This document shows positions 9,579 through 16,600 of a stretch of DNA of 30,198 nucleotides, in pieces (position 1 is the stretch's first letter; the number at the start of each line of letters is the position of its first letter). The stretch is from Pseudomonadota bacterium (GTDB taxonomy: Bacteria > Desulfobacterota > Syntrophobacteria > Syntrophobacterales > Syntrophobacteraceae), in the NCBI GenBank assembly GCA_023416335.1, contig JAEZHY010000084.1, positions 1 through 30,198 on the forward strand, given 5' to 3'. The translations under genes and the position numbers were made by a program. Below the pieces are notes generated by a model that saw only the letters and a list, made by a program, of their open reading frames with translations, did no database searches and was not told the origin of the DNA.

Positions 9579-9824
9579 ATGATCAGGACACAAATCCAAT
9601 TGACGGAGGAACAGGGTGAGCGATTGAGAGAGCTTGCCCGGGCAAAAAATAAATCAATGGCCGGCATTATCCGCGAAGCACTGGATCAATACCTTGGAAG
9701 TCAGGAACCTGGTGGCCGTGCGCTGTACCTGCAAGCCCTCAAGGCTGTGGGAAAGTACCACTGTGATGCTAACGACATCTCGTTTGAGCACGATAAGCAT
9801 TTGGAAGAGGATTTTGGATCGTGA
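9579..9824 (+). CDS. Ribbon-helix-helix (CopG/VapB-like) antitoxin
   Basis: An 81-residue protein beginning MIRTQIQLTEEQGERLRELA. It has the ribbon strand plus two helices (SMAGIIREALDQYL at about 25-38) of RHH DNA-binding antitoxins. The C-terminal tail (AVGKYHCDANDISFEHDKHLEEDFGS) has the form of toxin-binding tails from RHH antitoxins paired with PIN ribonucleases. Such antitoxins bind their own promoter as dimers and neutralise the toxin. Start 9579 is chosen because AAAGGA lies 6 nt upstream and the protein then begins exactly at the ribbon; in-frame ATGs at 9552 and 9573 are possible. Its stop overlaps GTGA, the normal start context of a coupled toxin, but only a few toxin codons remain. 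It is probably an orphan antitoxin. Confidence 0.82.
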   Translation: MIRTQIQLTEEQGERLRELARAKNKSMAGIIREALDQYLGSQEPGGRALYLQALKAVGKYHCDANDISFEHDKHLEEDFGS

Positions 9825-9841
9825 TCGTATTTGCCATATGA
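9821..9841 (+). pseudogene. Truncated start of a PIN-type toxin gene
   Basis: GTG at 9821 overlaps the antitoxin stop (GTGA) and encodes V-I-V-F-A before I and a TGA stop. PIN toxins paired with this type of antitoxin usually start with a hydrophobic strand leading into a catalytic Asp. Here the frame ends just where that Asp would be expected. The call rests on position and five residues. Confidence 0.45.
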
Positions 9842-9894
9842 ACATACCCTCTCAAAGCTCCGGACATCTGAAAAGATGAAGTGAACGAAGGTTT

Positions 9895-10617
9895 TCAGGA
9901 CGGATTGGATGCAAATGAGCGGGCGCAATCCAGACTGGAGTCTTGCCGTACCTCCTGCTGTAGACTATGAAAGAAGTACTTCCACATCCCGATCGCAAAA
10001 ATAAGATTACCATACAAAGCGTGTTCGATTCCTGAAAAGATGAGCGATCCGGTAGTCGAGTAGGTTCGGGCAAAAAACAGGCCGCCTGCCACGGTCAGGC
10101 CCACTGTGGCGGGTTCGTCAAATATTATGTGGCCGTACCCAAAGACCATTGCGCTTGCGAAGATCAACAGACGCCGGTCCGGGAAGAGGCTTTGGTAACG
10201 GTGGAAGAAGAATCCGCGATAGATAATCCCCTGAGGATATACGGAGAGGAATGGATAGAAAAAGAGAGTAAATACAAACGGGGAATGCCCTTGAATGTTT
10301 GAATGGCCGGTTTTATCGATAAGCATCAGTGAACAAACGGCAAGAACGGAGGCAACGGCGGCAAACCTCAGCGCTGTCCACGGCAGCTGTTTCCTCCATT
10401 GCCCGACCCGCCAGAATCGGCTGAACTCGAAATTTCGATCCCGGAGAAGCAAAATCGCGCACAGCCCTGAGGCGCCCCATATCATCTGCATGGGAGAGAA
10501 AGAAAATACATGCAAATAGCGAAGCATCGGCACGCCGATGAAGAGCAGGCAAAACTCCGCCCACAAATAAGCGTTCCTGTGGTTTTGAATCGGAAGGAAT
10601 GATCCGCGACTGAGCAT
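9895..10617 (-). CDS. CPBP (CAAX/Abi-type) intramembrane protease homologue, probably inactive
   Basis: A 240-residue, very hydrophobic protein with several membrane helices and the three CPBP-family motif regions. These are YPQGIIYRGFFFHRY (126-141), FGYGHIIFD (159-167) and GIEHALYGNLIF (196-207). CPBP proteins are membrane-embedded glutamic endopeptidases; bacterial members act in bacteriocin self-immunity, protein processing or unknown roles. In the first motif the catalytic Glu is expected right after Pro-Gln, but here residue 130 is Gly (codon GGG). The Arg (134), both later His (163, 199) and a nearby Asn (204) are kept. The start is supported by GAGGGAA upstream. The gene is inverted between the two copies of the lhr-tail/antitoxin repeat. 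It is either a catalytically dead homologue or a recently damaged gene. Confidence 0.82.
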   Translation of the reverse strand: MLSRGSFLPIQNHRNAYLWAEFCLLFIGVPMLRYLHVFSFSPMQMIWGASGLCAILLLRDRNFEFSRFWRVGQWRKQLPWTALRFAAVASVLAVCSLMLIDKTGHSNIQGHSPFVFTLFFYPFLSVYPQGIIYRGFFFHRYQSLFPDRRLLIFASAMVFGYGHIIFDEPATVGLTVAGGLFFARTYSTTGSLIFSGIEHALYGNLIFAIGMWKYFFHSLQQEVRQDSSLDCARSFASNPS

Positions 10618-10819
10618 GTGGTTCCCTCAGTTCTTCGTGTTGCTAAATCTCATGTGCAGGACGACAAAACAGCGAAGCAGCAACAGAAACAAGCAAAAGT
10701 CACCCTAGGTTCAGACATTACACGTTGCAGAATTATGCGTCAACGATGACATTTTGGTTTTTTCATTCGTTTCCTACAACTTACCCAAGGCTCCTTCATT
10801 CTCCATCGACTGGAATACA

Positions 10820-10891
10820 GGCTTCGACCTATCGATCGATTTCAAGATTCTCGTCCTGTGCCAGATACACGTGCATTCGCGGGGAACGTGA
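10820..10891 (+). pseudogene. Relic of an lhr 3' end, copy 2 of the direct repeat
   Basis: This stretch encodes GFDLSIDFKILVLCQIHVHS and then RGT plus stop, against GFDISVDFKNLVLYQKHVHA and RGA plus stop at the end of lhr. Twelve of 72 bases differ, many at third positions, so the segment diverged under protein-level constraint before it was cut down. Upstream of 10820 no further lhr similarity is visible. Confidence 0.75.
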
Positions 10892-10947
10892 TTTTGGTTC
10901 GCACGGGAATGCGTCGCATGGTAGCATGCCTCTGAACGGAGAAGCCC

Positions 10948-11070
10948 ATGATCCGGACATCAACGAATGACGTCCGGTACCGGCGGGCACTCAGGGTCCT
11001 GGAAGAGTACCATTGCGTCGCGAGCGACATCTCAGTCGATCACGGCAGATACATGAAAGAAGAGTTCGGC
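10948..11070 (+). pseudogene. Relic of an RHH antitoxin (internal deletion), paralogous to 9579-9824
   Basis: The frame begins MIRTS, as the intact antitoxin begins MIRTQ. It then jumps to the C-terminal tail: RRALRVLEEYHCVASDISVD plus HGRYMKEEFG, matching RALYLQALKAVGKYHCDAND and onward. About 40 codons covering the DNA-binding helices are missing. No stop follows the tail; the frame runs on to 11178 through the next gene. It is unlikely to be functional as a repressor. Confidence 0.7.
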
Positions 11071-11095
11071 AATCGCCCGAACCGAGAAAGGTCTT

Positions 11096-11317
11096 ATGGG
11101 CCATTATTGCAGAATTTGCGGACAGGTGCGTTCGAACGAAAGTTTTTCCGGAAAGGGCCACAAGATCCACGTGTGTAAGCGATGTGCGCAGAAGCCCAGG
11201 GAAGAACGGCAGAGGATAGAACAGTCCGATGAAATAGCGAAATTTGTAATGCGTCAATCCTTCTCAGAAAAGAACGTAGCCCGACTCAAACTCCTGGCGA
11301 CTCTTCCGACCCTGTGA
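11096..11317 (+). CDS. Small zinc-ribbon protein, N-terminal part of a split gene
   Basis: A 73-residue frame, MGHYCRICGQVRSNESFSGK..., with two Cys pairs (CRIC at 5-8 and CKRC at 27-30) forming a compact zinc ribbon, then a charged helix ending SEKNVARLKLLATLPTL. I recognise the general layout (zinc ribbon followed by a helical ARLKLLA... tail) as that of a small uncharacterised bacterial protein family. There, as I recall, the helical region continues directly into an 'IAELA..ALEV' segment. That segment is found here in the next frame (11314-11550), so this looks like the first half of a frameshifted gene. AGAAAGG upstream supports the start. Its function is unknown; zinc and possibly nucleic-acid or ribosome binding are guesses. 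Confidence 0.7.
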   Translation: MGHYCRICGQVRSNESFSGKGHKIHVCKRCAQKPREERQRIEQSDEIAKFVMRQSFSEKNVARLKLLATLPTL

Positions 11318-11550
11318 TAGCCGAACTCGCAGGACTTGCACTGGAAGTGGAGAAGATAGCACCATACCGCAAGCACCGTTTCAAGAAGATACATGCCCAG
11401 AACAGGGAATTGCGGGCAAAACTCGAAAAGGCCGGATTGTGGCCTTACGACGATGGGATTTATTACTGCGAACAAGAGGGATTCTATACTACCGACGAGG
11501 AATTTGAATACGAGTATTTCCATTTTCCGGATGATAAAGACCCGTTTTGA
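11314..11550 (+). CDS. C-terminal part of the split zinc-ribbon protein
   Basis: A 78-residue frame beginning with GTG at 11314, overlapping the preceding stop by four bases (GTGA). It reads IAELAGLALEVEKIAPYRKH, then a basic helix (RFKKIHAQNRELRAKLEKAG), then an unusually acidic and aromatic tail with repeated Glu/Tyr/Phe. The helical part continues logically from the upstream zinc ribbon, so the two frames probably derive from one gene. Either a 1-base indel broke it near 11310-11317, or the GTGA overlap lets a coupled second polypeptide be made. The acidic tail may be extra to the family. No catalytic motif is visible. Confidence 0.6.
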   Translation: MIAELAGLALEVEKIAPYRKHRFKKIHAQNRELRAKLEKAGLWPYDDGIYYCEQEGFYTTDEEFEYEYFHFPDDKDPF

Positions 11551-11675
11551 CTGCCCGTGTCCAATAATGGATTTCGGTCGGTTTAGGGTTTCGCAGGAGA
11601 TCGGTCACGTCATCGCGAAATCTTTCCGGATTTCCAAGCGGTAGTCGGAATTCGAACAACCCGGACAGGGAAACA

Positions 11676-12131
11676 ATGAAAAGCAGGGCGATCGCCATAT
11701 CCTTCATTTCGATACTCCTATGGACATTCACCTCGATGCCGGCAGGCGCCATGGACTCGGTCGAACTTTTCGTCGTCGCGCGCGGCGCCCCGGAAACCAT
11801 CATCGACCTCGGCGAGAAAGGACCGTCGGCAGGCGATATGAATATCTGGTCTCAACCGGTGTTCGACGGCAGGGAGAAAGAGCAGGTAGGCACGAGCAGC
11901 GGCTATTGCGTCCGGGTATCGGCAACCGAACCCGTCCTGCAATGCAGCTTCACCCTGGCATTGAAAGAAGGATCCGTTTTCATCTCCTCGTCACGGAAGG
12001 GGAAGACCGGCCCTTTCAATGGTGCCGTGACGGGCGGAACGGGCGAATACGCCGGTGCCCGGGGTGAAGTAAAATACTACCCGAATGAAGACTTCACGAA
12101 GTGGTCATATAGCGCGAGATTAACGAAATAG
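11676..12131 (+). CDS. Exported protein with an allene-oxide-cyclase-barrel-like domain
   Basis: A 151-residue protein with a Sec signal peptide. It has Lys/Arg near the N-terminus, the hydrophobic stretch AIAISFISILLWTF and probable cleavage after AGA at about residue 25. The mature part is about 125 residues of beta-rich sequence ending in a Gly-rich pattern, GPFNGAVTGGTGEYAGARGEV. That pattern is typical of the AOC-barrel/dirigent-like superfamily. Bacterial members are mostly uncharacterised secreted or periplasmic beta-barrels. A pair of Cys (in SGYCVRV and LQCSF) could form a disulphide. CAGGGAA upstream supports the start. It stands alone with a hairpin right after the stop. The fold call is moderate; the function is unknown. 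Confidence 0.7.
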   Translation: MKSRAIAISFISILLWTFTSMPAGAMDSVELFVVARGAPETIIDLGEKGPSAGDMNIWSQPVFDGREKEQVGTSSGYCVRVSATEPVLQCSFTLALKEGSVFISSSRKGKTGPFNGAVTGGTGEYAGARGEVKYYPNEDFTKWSYSARLTK

Positions 12132-12134
12132 AAG

Positions 12135-12151
12135 CGGGCCCCTTTGGCCCG
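12135..12151 (+). terminator. GC-rich hairpin after the AOC-like gene, possible terminator
   Basis: CGGGCC and GGCCCG pair across CCTTT, three bases after the stop codon. No T-run follows on the plus strand, so it may be a weak or factor-assisted terminator or only an mRNA-stabilising stem. Confidence 0.35.
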
Positions 12152-12292
12152 AAAGAAAACGCCGCAGCATTGAAATCGGGCAATCCACGAGAAGAATGAC
12201 ATTCTTGAGGAGAATGCGAAGTGGGACTGAACATTCGTCAATCCGTATGGCCGTTACCTGTGCTCACTTCTAAGTTCGCCGGGAAACTCAAA

Positions 12293-12991
12293 TTACGATG
12301 CCGACTGGAGAAATTTCTCCGCCATATATGGGGCTTTGCCTTCATCTTCGTGCTTGAAAAAAATGTATACTTCTCTCCAGTCTTGTTCCCGCACCAGGCC
12401 TGCCCACCGCTTCAGCTCAGCTTCGCCATAGTCGGTCCGCCGCAACCGGAGATAGCCCCAATCGGCAGTAGGCATAAAAGGAACATCCGGACCATCGTCG
12501 GTTTCAGCAATGCATAAGGCTGCAACTTGGTCGCGCAATACCGCGAAAACCTCATCATCGAACCACGACTCATGCCGAAACTCGAAAGCAATGCGAAACC
12601 CCGACGGCAGCAATCCCAGAAACGCTCGCAGCCTGGGCACATCCTTCTTCAGGTTCGGCGGAAGCTGAAATAACAGCGGACCGAGGCGATCCTTCAGCAC
12701 ACTTGCGGTTTTGAACAAATAGGGTACCGAATCCTCAGCGTCTTTCAATCGCTTGATGTGGGTAATACTCCGAGGTGCTTTGAGTGCAAATCTGAAATCG
12801 ACCGGGACCTCGTCCGCCCACGCCAGAAGCACTTCAGCTTTCGGCATACGGTAGAAGGTGTTGTTGATTTCGACAGTCCGGAAACGCTCACCGTAAAAGC
12901 GGAGCATTCCTTTCCCGGGCAGATCGTCGGGGTAGAATGTGCCCTTCCACTCTTTATAGGAATAGCCGCTTGTACCGACGTGGAGGTTCAT
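12293..12991 (-). CDS. DUF72 (YecE-like) family protein
   Basis: A 232-residue protein beginning MNLHVGTSGYSYKEWKGTFY, the hallmark DUF72 N-terminus, followed by RFRTVEINNTFYRMP (37-51) and FALKAPRSITHIKRL. Towards the C-terminus come AFEFRHESWF (about 135-144) and YLRLRRTDY. The family adopts a TIM-barrel-like fold related to sugar-phosphate isomerases/endonuclease IV, but its reaction is not established; the His, Glu and Tyr residues in these motifs are the likely active site. Length fits the family (about 230-290). GAGGG lies just upstream of the ATG. It is a single gene, 57 nt downstream of DUF2283 on the same strand, possibly cotranscribed with it. Confidence 0.92.
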   Translation of the reverse strand: MNLHVGTSGYSYKEWKGTFYPDDLPGKGMLRFYGERFRTVEINNTFYRMPKAEVLLAWADEVPVDFRFALKAPRSITHIKRLKDAEDSVPYLFKTASVLKDRLGPLLFQLPPNLKKDVPRLRAFLGLLPSGFRIAFEFRHESWFDDEVFAVLRDQVAALCIAETDDGPDVPFMPTADWGYLRLRRTDYGEAELKRWAGLVREQDWREVYIFFKHEDEGKAPYMAEKFLQSAS

Positions 12992-13048
12992 ATGACCCTC
13001 AAGTGAGACGTGCTGACCGTCGTCTCAAGGTTTACAAATCTTACTCCG

Positions 13049-13267
13049 CTATGCCGCAATTATCTGCTCGTTCGCAGGAAGTTTGCTGAGAGTGAGCTTC
13101 TTAAGCTCAACCTTTTTGCTCGCATTATCTATATCGATGCCAACCAGGTGGCCTTGGGCGTCGTAATCGAGCACAACGCCTTCCGAAATCTCCCGACTCT
13201 CCGCACTCGGCTGCTCCAATAGATCGATATAGAGGGAGTCAGTATCAGGGTAATAGCTGATCCTCAT
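13049..13267 (-). CDS. DUF2283 family small protein
   Basis: A 72-residue protein starting MRISYYPDTDSLYIDLLEQP, with the DUF2283 core EISEGVVLDYDAQGHLVGIDIDNASKKV at about residues 26-53. Members are small beta-rich proteins. They often sit beside a DUF4258 or other toxin-like gene, so a toxin-antitoxin role is commonly suspected but unproven. Here no intact partner lies upstream. The preceding minus-strand sequence (13268-13440) only has a broken frame that runs into this start. AGAGGA about 9 nt upstream supports the start. DUF72 follows 57 nt later. Confidence 0.85.
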   Translation of the reverse strand: MRISYYPDTDSLYIDLLEQPSAESREISEGVVLDYDAQGHLVGIDIDNASKKVELKKLTLSKLPANEQIIAA

Positions 13268-13644
13268 TCTTTAAATCCTCTGTCACGAAAGGCATTGCGT
13301 ATGGTGACTTGTCTTCAAACGTGACACCCCTCAATACTTTGCCCCCCAAGCTCTTCTATGCGTCCCCAGAACCGATAAGCGGTTTTGTTCTTGTGGATCG
13401 ATCCTTGTGCCGAAATGGAGGTCCATGGGCTTTTACCGCCGTCTTCGATTTGATGCGCGATTCAACTTCAGATAGAACGTAAGTACATGCAGGCACTCAG
13501 AGAAGAGGGGGGGCCGAAATTTAAGCTTTTACCGCCCGGTATTCGCCGGCTCGCTGCAGCTCATAATCATCCGGAACCGGTCCGGCCCTGAAAATTTGGC
13601 CACCCTTTATATGTCGATGACAATTTCCTTATCGCGACCGCCGA
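13268..13644. other. Gene-free region with a possible broken minus-strand ORF
   Basis: About 375 nt downstream of the SNF2 gene. On the minus strand, one frame reads NKTAYRFWGRIEELGG (about 13393-13345). After the G6 run it shifts to a frame reading KVLRGVTFEDKSPYAMPFVT before a stop just inside the DUF2283 gene. This may be a decayed partner of DUF2283. A short direct repeat is also present (13410-13440 and 13513-13536). Nothing else was recognised. Confidence 0.35.
13410..13536. repeat. Short direct repeat flanking about 70 nt
   Basis: GCCGAAAT followed by GCTTTTACCGCC occurs twice, at 13410-13440 with an 11-nt gap and at 13513-13536 with a 4-nt gap. The origin is unknown; it may be a relic of a small duplication or a mobile-element footprint. 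Confidence 0.5.
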
Positions 13645-16600
13645 CTACTCATCCTTGATCAGCCGGATAAGTTCCTCCGCCGAAATCCTTCCGCTGATAT
13701 CGCTGCCGTCCAGAAGGCTTCCGGCAAGATCCCTTTTCTCCTGGTGGAGCCTTACGATTTTTTCCTCTATAGTCCCTTTGGTCACCAGGCGGTAGACTGT
13801 AACGGGATGCTGTTGCCCGATGCGGTGTGCGCGGTCCGATGCCTGGTCCTCCACGGCAGGGTTCCACCACGGGTCCATGTGGATGACGTAATCGGCCGCG
13901 GTCAAGTTGAGTCCCAATCCACCTGCTTTGAGGCTGATAAGGAAGAGGTCTCCTTCGCCCGACTGAAAACGGTCCACTTCCTTCTTACGATCTTTTGGCG
14001 GCGTGCTCCCATCGATGTAGCGGTAGCCGATTTCCTGTTCGTCGAGATATTGACGGATGAGGTTGAGATGGCCGACAAACTGGCTGAAAACCAGCGCTTT
14101 GTGCCGACTCTCCAGCAACTCCGATACGACTTCGCCGAAAAGCTCGAGTTTTGAACTCGACAGACGGCTCTCGGGAAATACAAGCTGAGGATTGCATGCC
14201 GCCTGCCTGAGCTTGGTTATCTCGGCCAGGATCTTTATGTGCTTCTGTGTAATCGGGGTATTATCGGCTTCGATCTTTTCCAGCGCCTGCCGCCTCAATG
14301 CCTCATAGAATGCAGCCTCTTCCGTACTCATTTCAACCTGCAGGACCACCTCCGTTCTGGGAGGAAGTTCCTCGAGGACCTGGGATTTGAGCCGCCGCAA
14401 AATAAACGGCTGGATCAGCCGCTTCAGTCGTTTCTTCGCCTCCCGGTTGCTGTATTTTTCGATCGGGACGGCAAAACGGGCGTTAAATCTCGGTAATGAG
14501 CCGAGGAGTCCGGGGTTGATGAAATTGAAAAGTGTCCAGAGTTCACCCAGGTGGTTTTCGATTGGAGTGCCGGTGGTGATGATCCTGAATTCTCCCCTGA
14601 GCCCCATGGCAGCCTGGGAGCGCTTTGTCATAACGTTCTTGATCGCCTGGGCCTCATCGAGAACTATCGTGTTCCAATCGACCGTCGAGAGCAATTCAGC
14701 CTCATGGATCAGCAGTCCGTAACTTGTAACCAGTACATCGTGCGGTTTGAGATTCCTGACCAGGCCCTCCCTGTCGTTGCCGTTGAACTGCACCACATTG
14801 AGCGTCGGAGCGAAACGGTTGGCTTCCGTAATCCAATTCCAGCAGACGGAGGTAGGGGCTATGACGAGGCTGGGCCCTTTGGCCGCCCGCTGGAGCATGA
14901 CGGCCAGGGCCTGGACCGTCTTGCCCAGCCCCATGTCGTCGGCAAGGCATGCACCGATTCCCATGTGGGCCAGGCGGGCCATCCACGTGTAGCCTTCGAG
15001 CTGGTACTCCCGCAGTTCGGCCTTGAGAGTCGATGGTATCGACGGAATCAACTCCTGCCCGACCCGGATGCGTTCGAGCCGGGATTTCCAGGCCTCGTCA
15101 ACTTCAACATTGGGAATACCTTGAATAAGATCCTGCACCGCCAATGCGGCAAGAGGATGCAGCCGGATCTCTTTCCCCTTCGTTTCGGCAAGGGCATCCA
15201 GTTCCTCCAGTCTTTTCCGGAATTCTCTCGAAAGTGCGAGAAAACTTCCTTCTTCCAACTGGATGAATCGTCGGTCCGCGCTACTGAGGAGTTCCAGCAG
15301 GCGCTTCATATCGAGCACGAGCTTATCGTCCACCTGAAGCCGGCCGCTTACCTCAAACCAGTTCTCCTTGCCCCGGATTTTCATGCGGAACTGTTCCATG
15401 CCGAACTCACGGGTAATGCGCAGTTTCTCTCCCTCGGGCCACTCGACGACAACATGTCCTTTGTCCTGCAAAGCTTTCAGGTCGAGCAGCACCTGGAGAC
15501 AATCCTCCGGGTCTTCGAGCATCCACTGCCGGTCGGAATCGGCAAGCCGTGAGAGCGTGGGGGAAGCTCCTTCCAGCGCGTCCGCCATACTCTCTTCGGC
15601 TTTGAGGTCCCGCTGAGTCTGCATCCTCGTTCCGTTTACATCGGCAATAACGTTCACCGCTCCGGCGGCAGGTTTGAGGTAAGGCCCTCCTTCCACTTTG
15701 AATGGTTTTACAAAGACCTCCACCCGGAACCCGGGACCCACTGGAAGAAGGTGAGCGTGAGGCGTGGGATCGGACGGCACCTCGACGGCGTCCTTCGACT
15801 TGCCGCCGATGTCCGAGTGGATGAGCACATGGGAGGAAAGTGCCGAAACCGCGCTCATGACCTCCTGTTTCGCGGAAACCGGGACGGTGAGGCCTCTACC
15901 CCCCAGCACCCGTGCAATTTGCCGGTGCTTTTCCGTGACCTCTATGACCTTAAACCGGGTGGGTGTTTCCTGTGCCGCAATAAAGCGGTTTTCATTGAGT
16001 TCGGCCCCGAAATTGATTTTGAGCTTCGAGCCGGCCTTGGCAACTCGGATCTCGGGCTCTCCCTTCACGAATTCGACTGGAGTGGTGGGAGACTTTTCCT
16101 GGAACAGCCGCGGATGCCCCACGAGCGCAGGCAAAAGCAGGTCCATATCGAAGACGAACCGGTTATGGTAATATGAATCCCGCTTAAGGGCGGCGCAGAT
16201 CGCATGGTCTTCCGGCCCGACAAACTCGGGCTTTTCGGGTTGGGCGAGGCGGGTCAAAGGCACCGAACGTCCTTTGCTCCAATCACCTTTGGCCGTGATC
16301 TTCTGCTCCGTCGGCTGTACGAAGACTTCTCCGTCGTCATAGCGGACCAGCCAGACCAGCCGTATTTCGTTCGATTCCTGCGTCCCTTCGATTTCGTTCC
16401 CAATCTGCATGAGGGCGCGCAGGCTCTTTTCCCAGGCCTCTTCGACTATGATCGAAGAGACCAGCGGCTGTATTCCCGTCTGTTTTGCAACTCGTTCGAG
16501 AGTTTCAAGATATTTCGGATCTTCCCTGCCGAAGCGGAGAATTAGCGACGCGGCTTCCAGGACGAACCAGTTCATCTCTACAGCCAATGCGCCGTGGAAT

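Noticed and set aside
13410..13536. Direct repeats as a CRISPR or insertion-sequence end
   Set aside because: Only two imperfect copies with unequal internal gaps, and no transposase or spacer pattern.
14551..15552. 333-residue plus-strand open frame
   Set aside because: Antisense to the SNF2 ATPase, with no recognisable motif.
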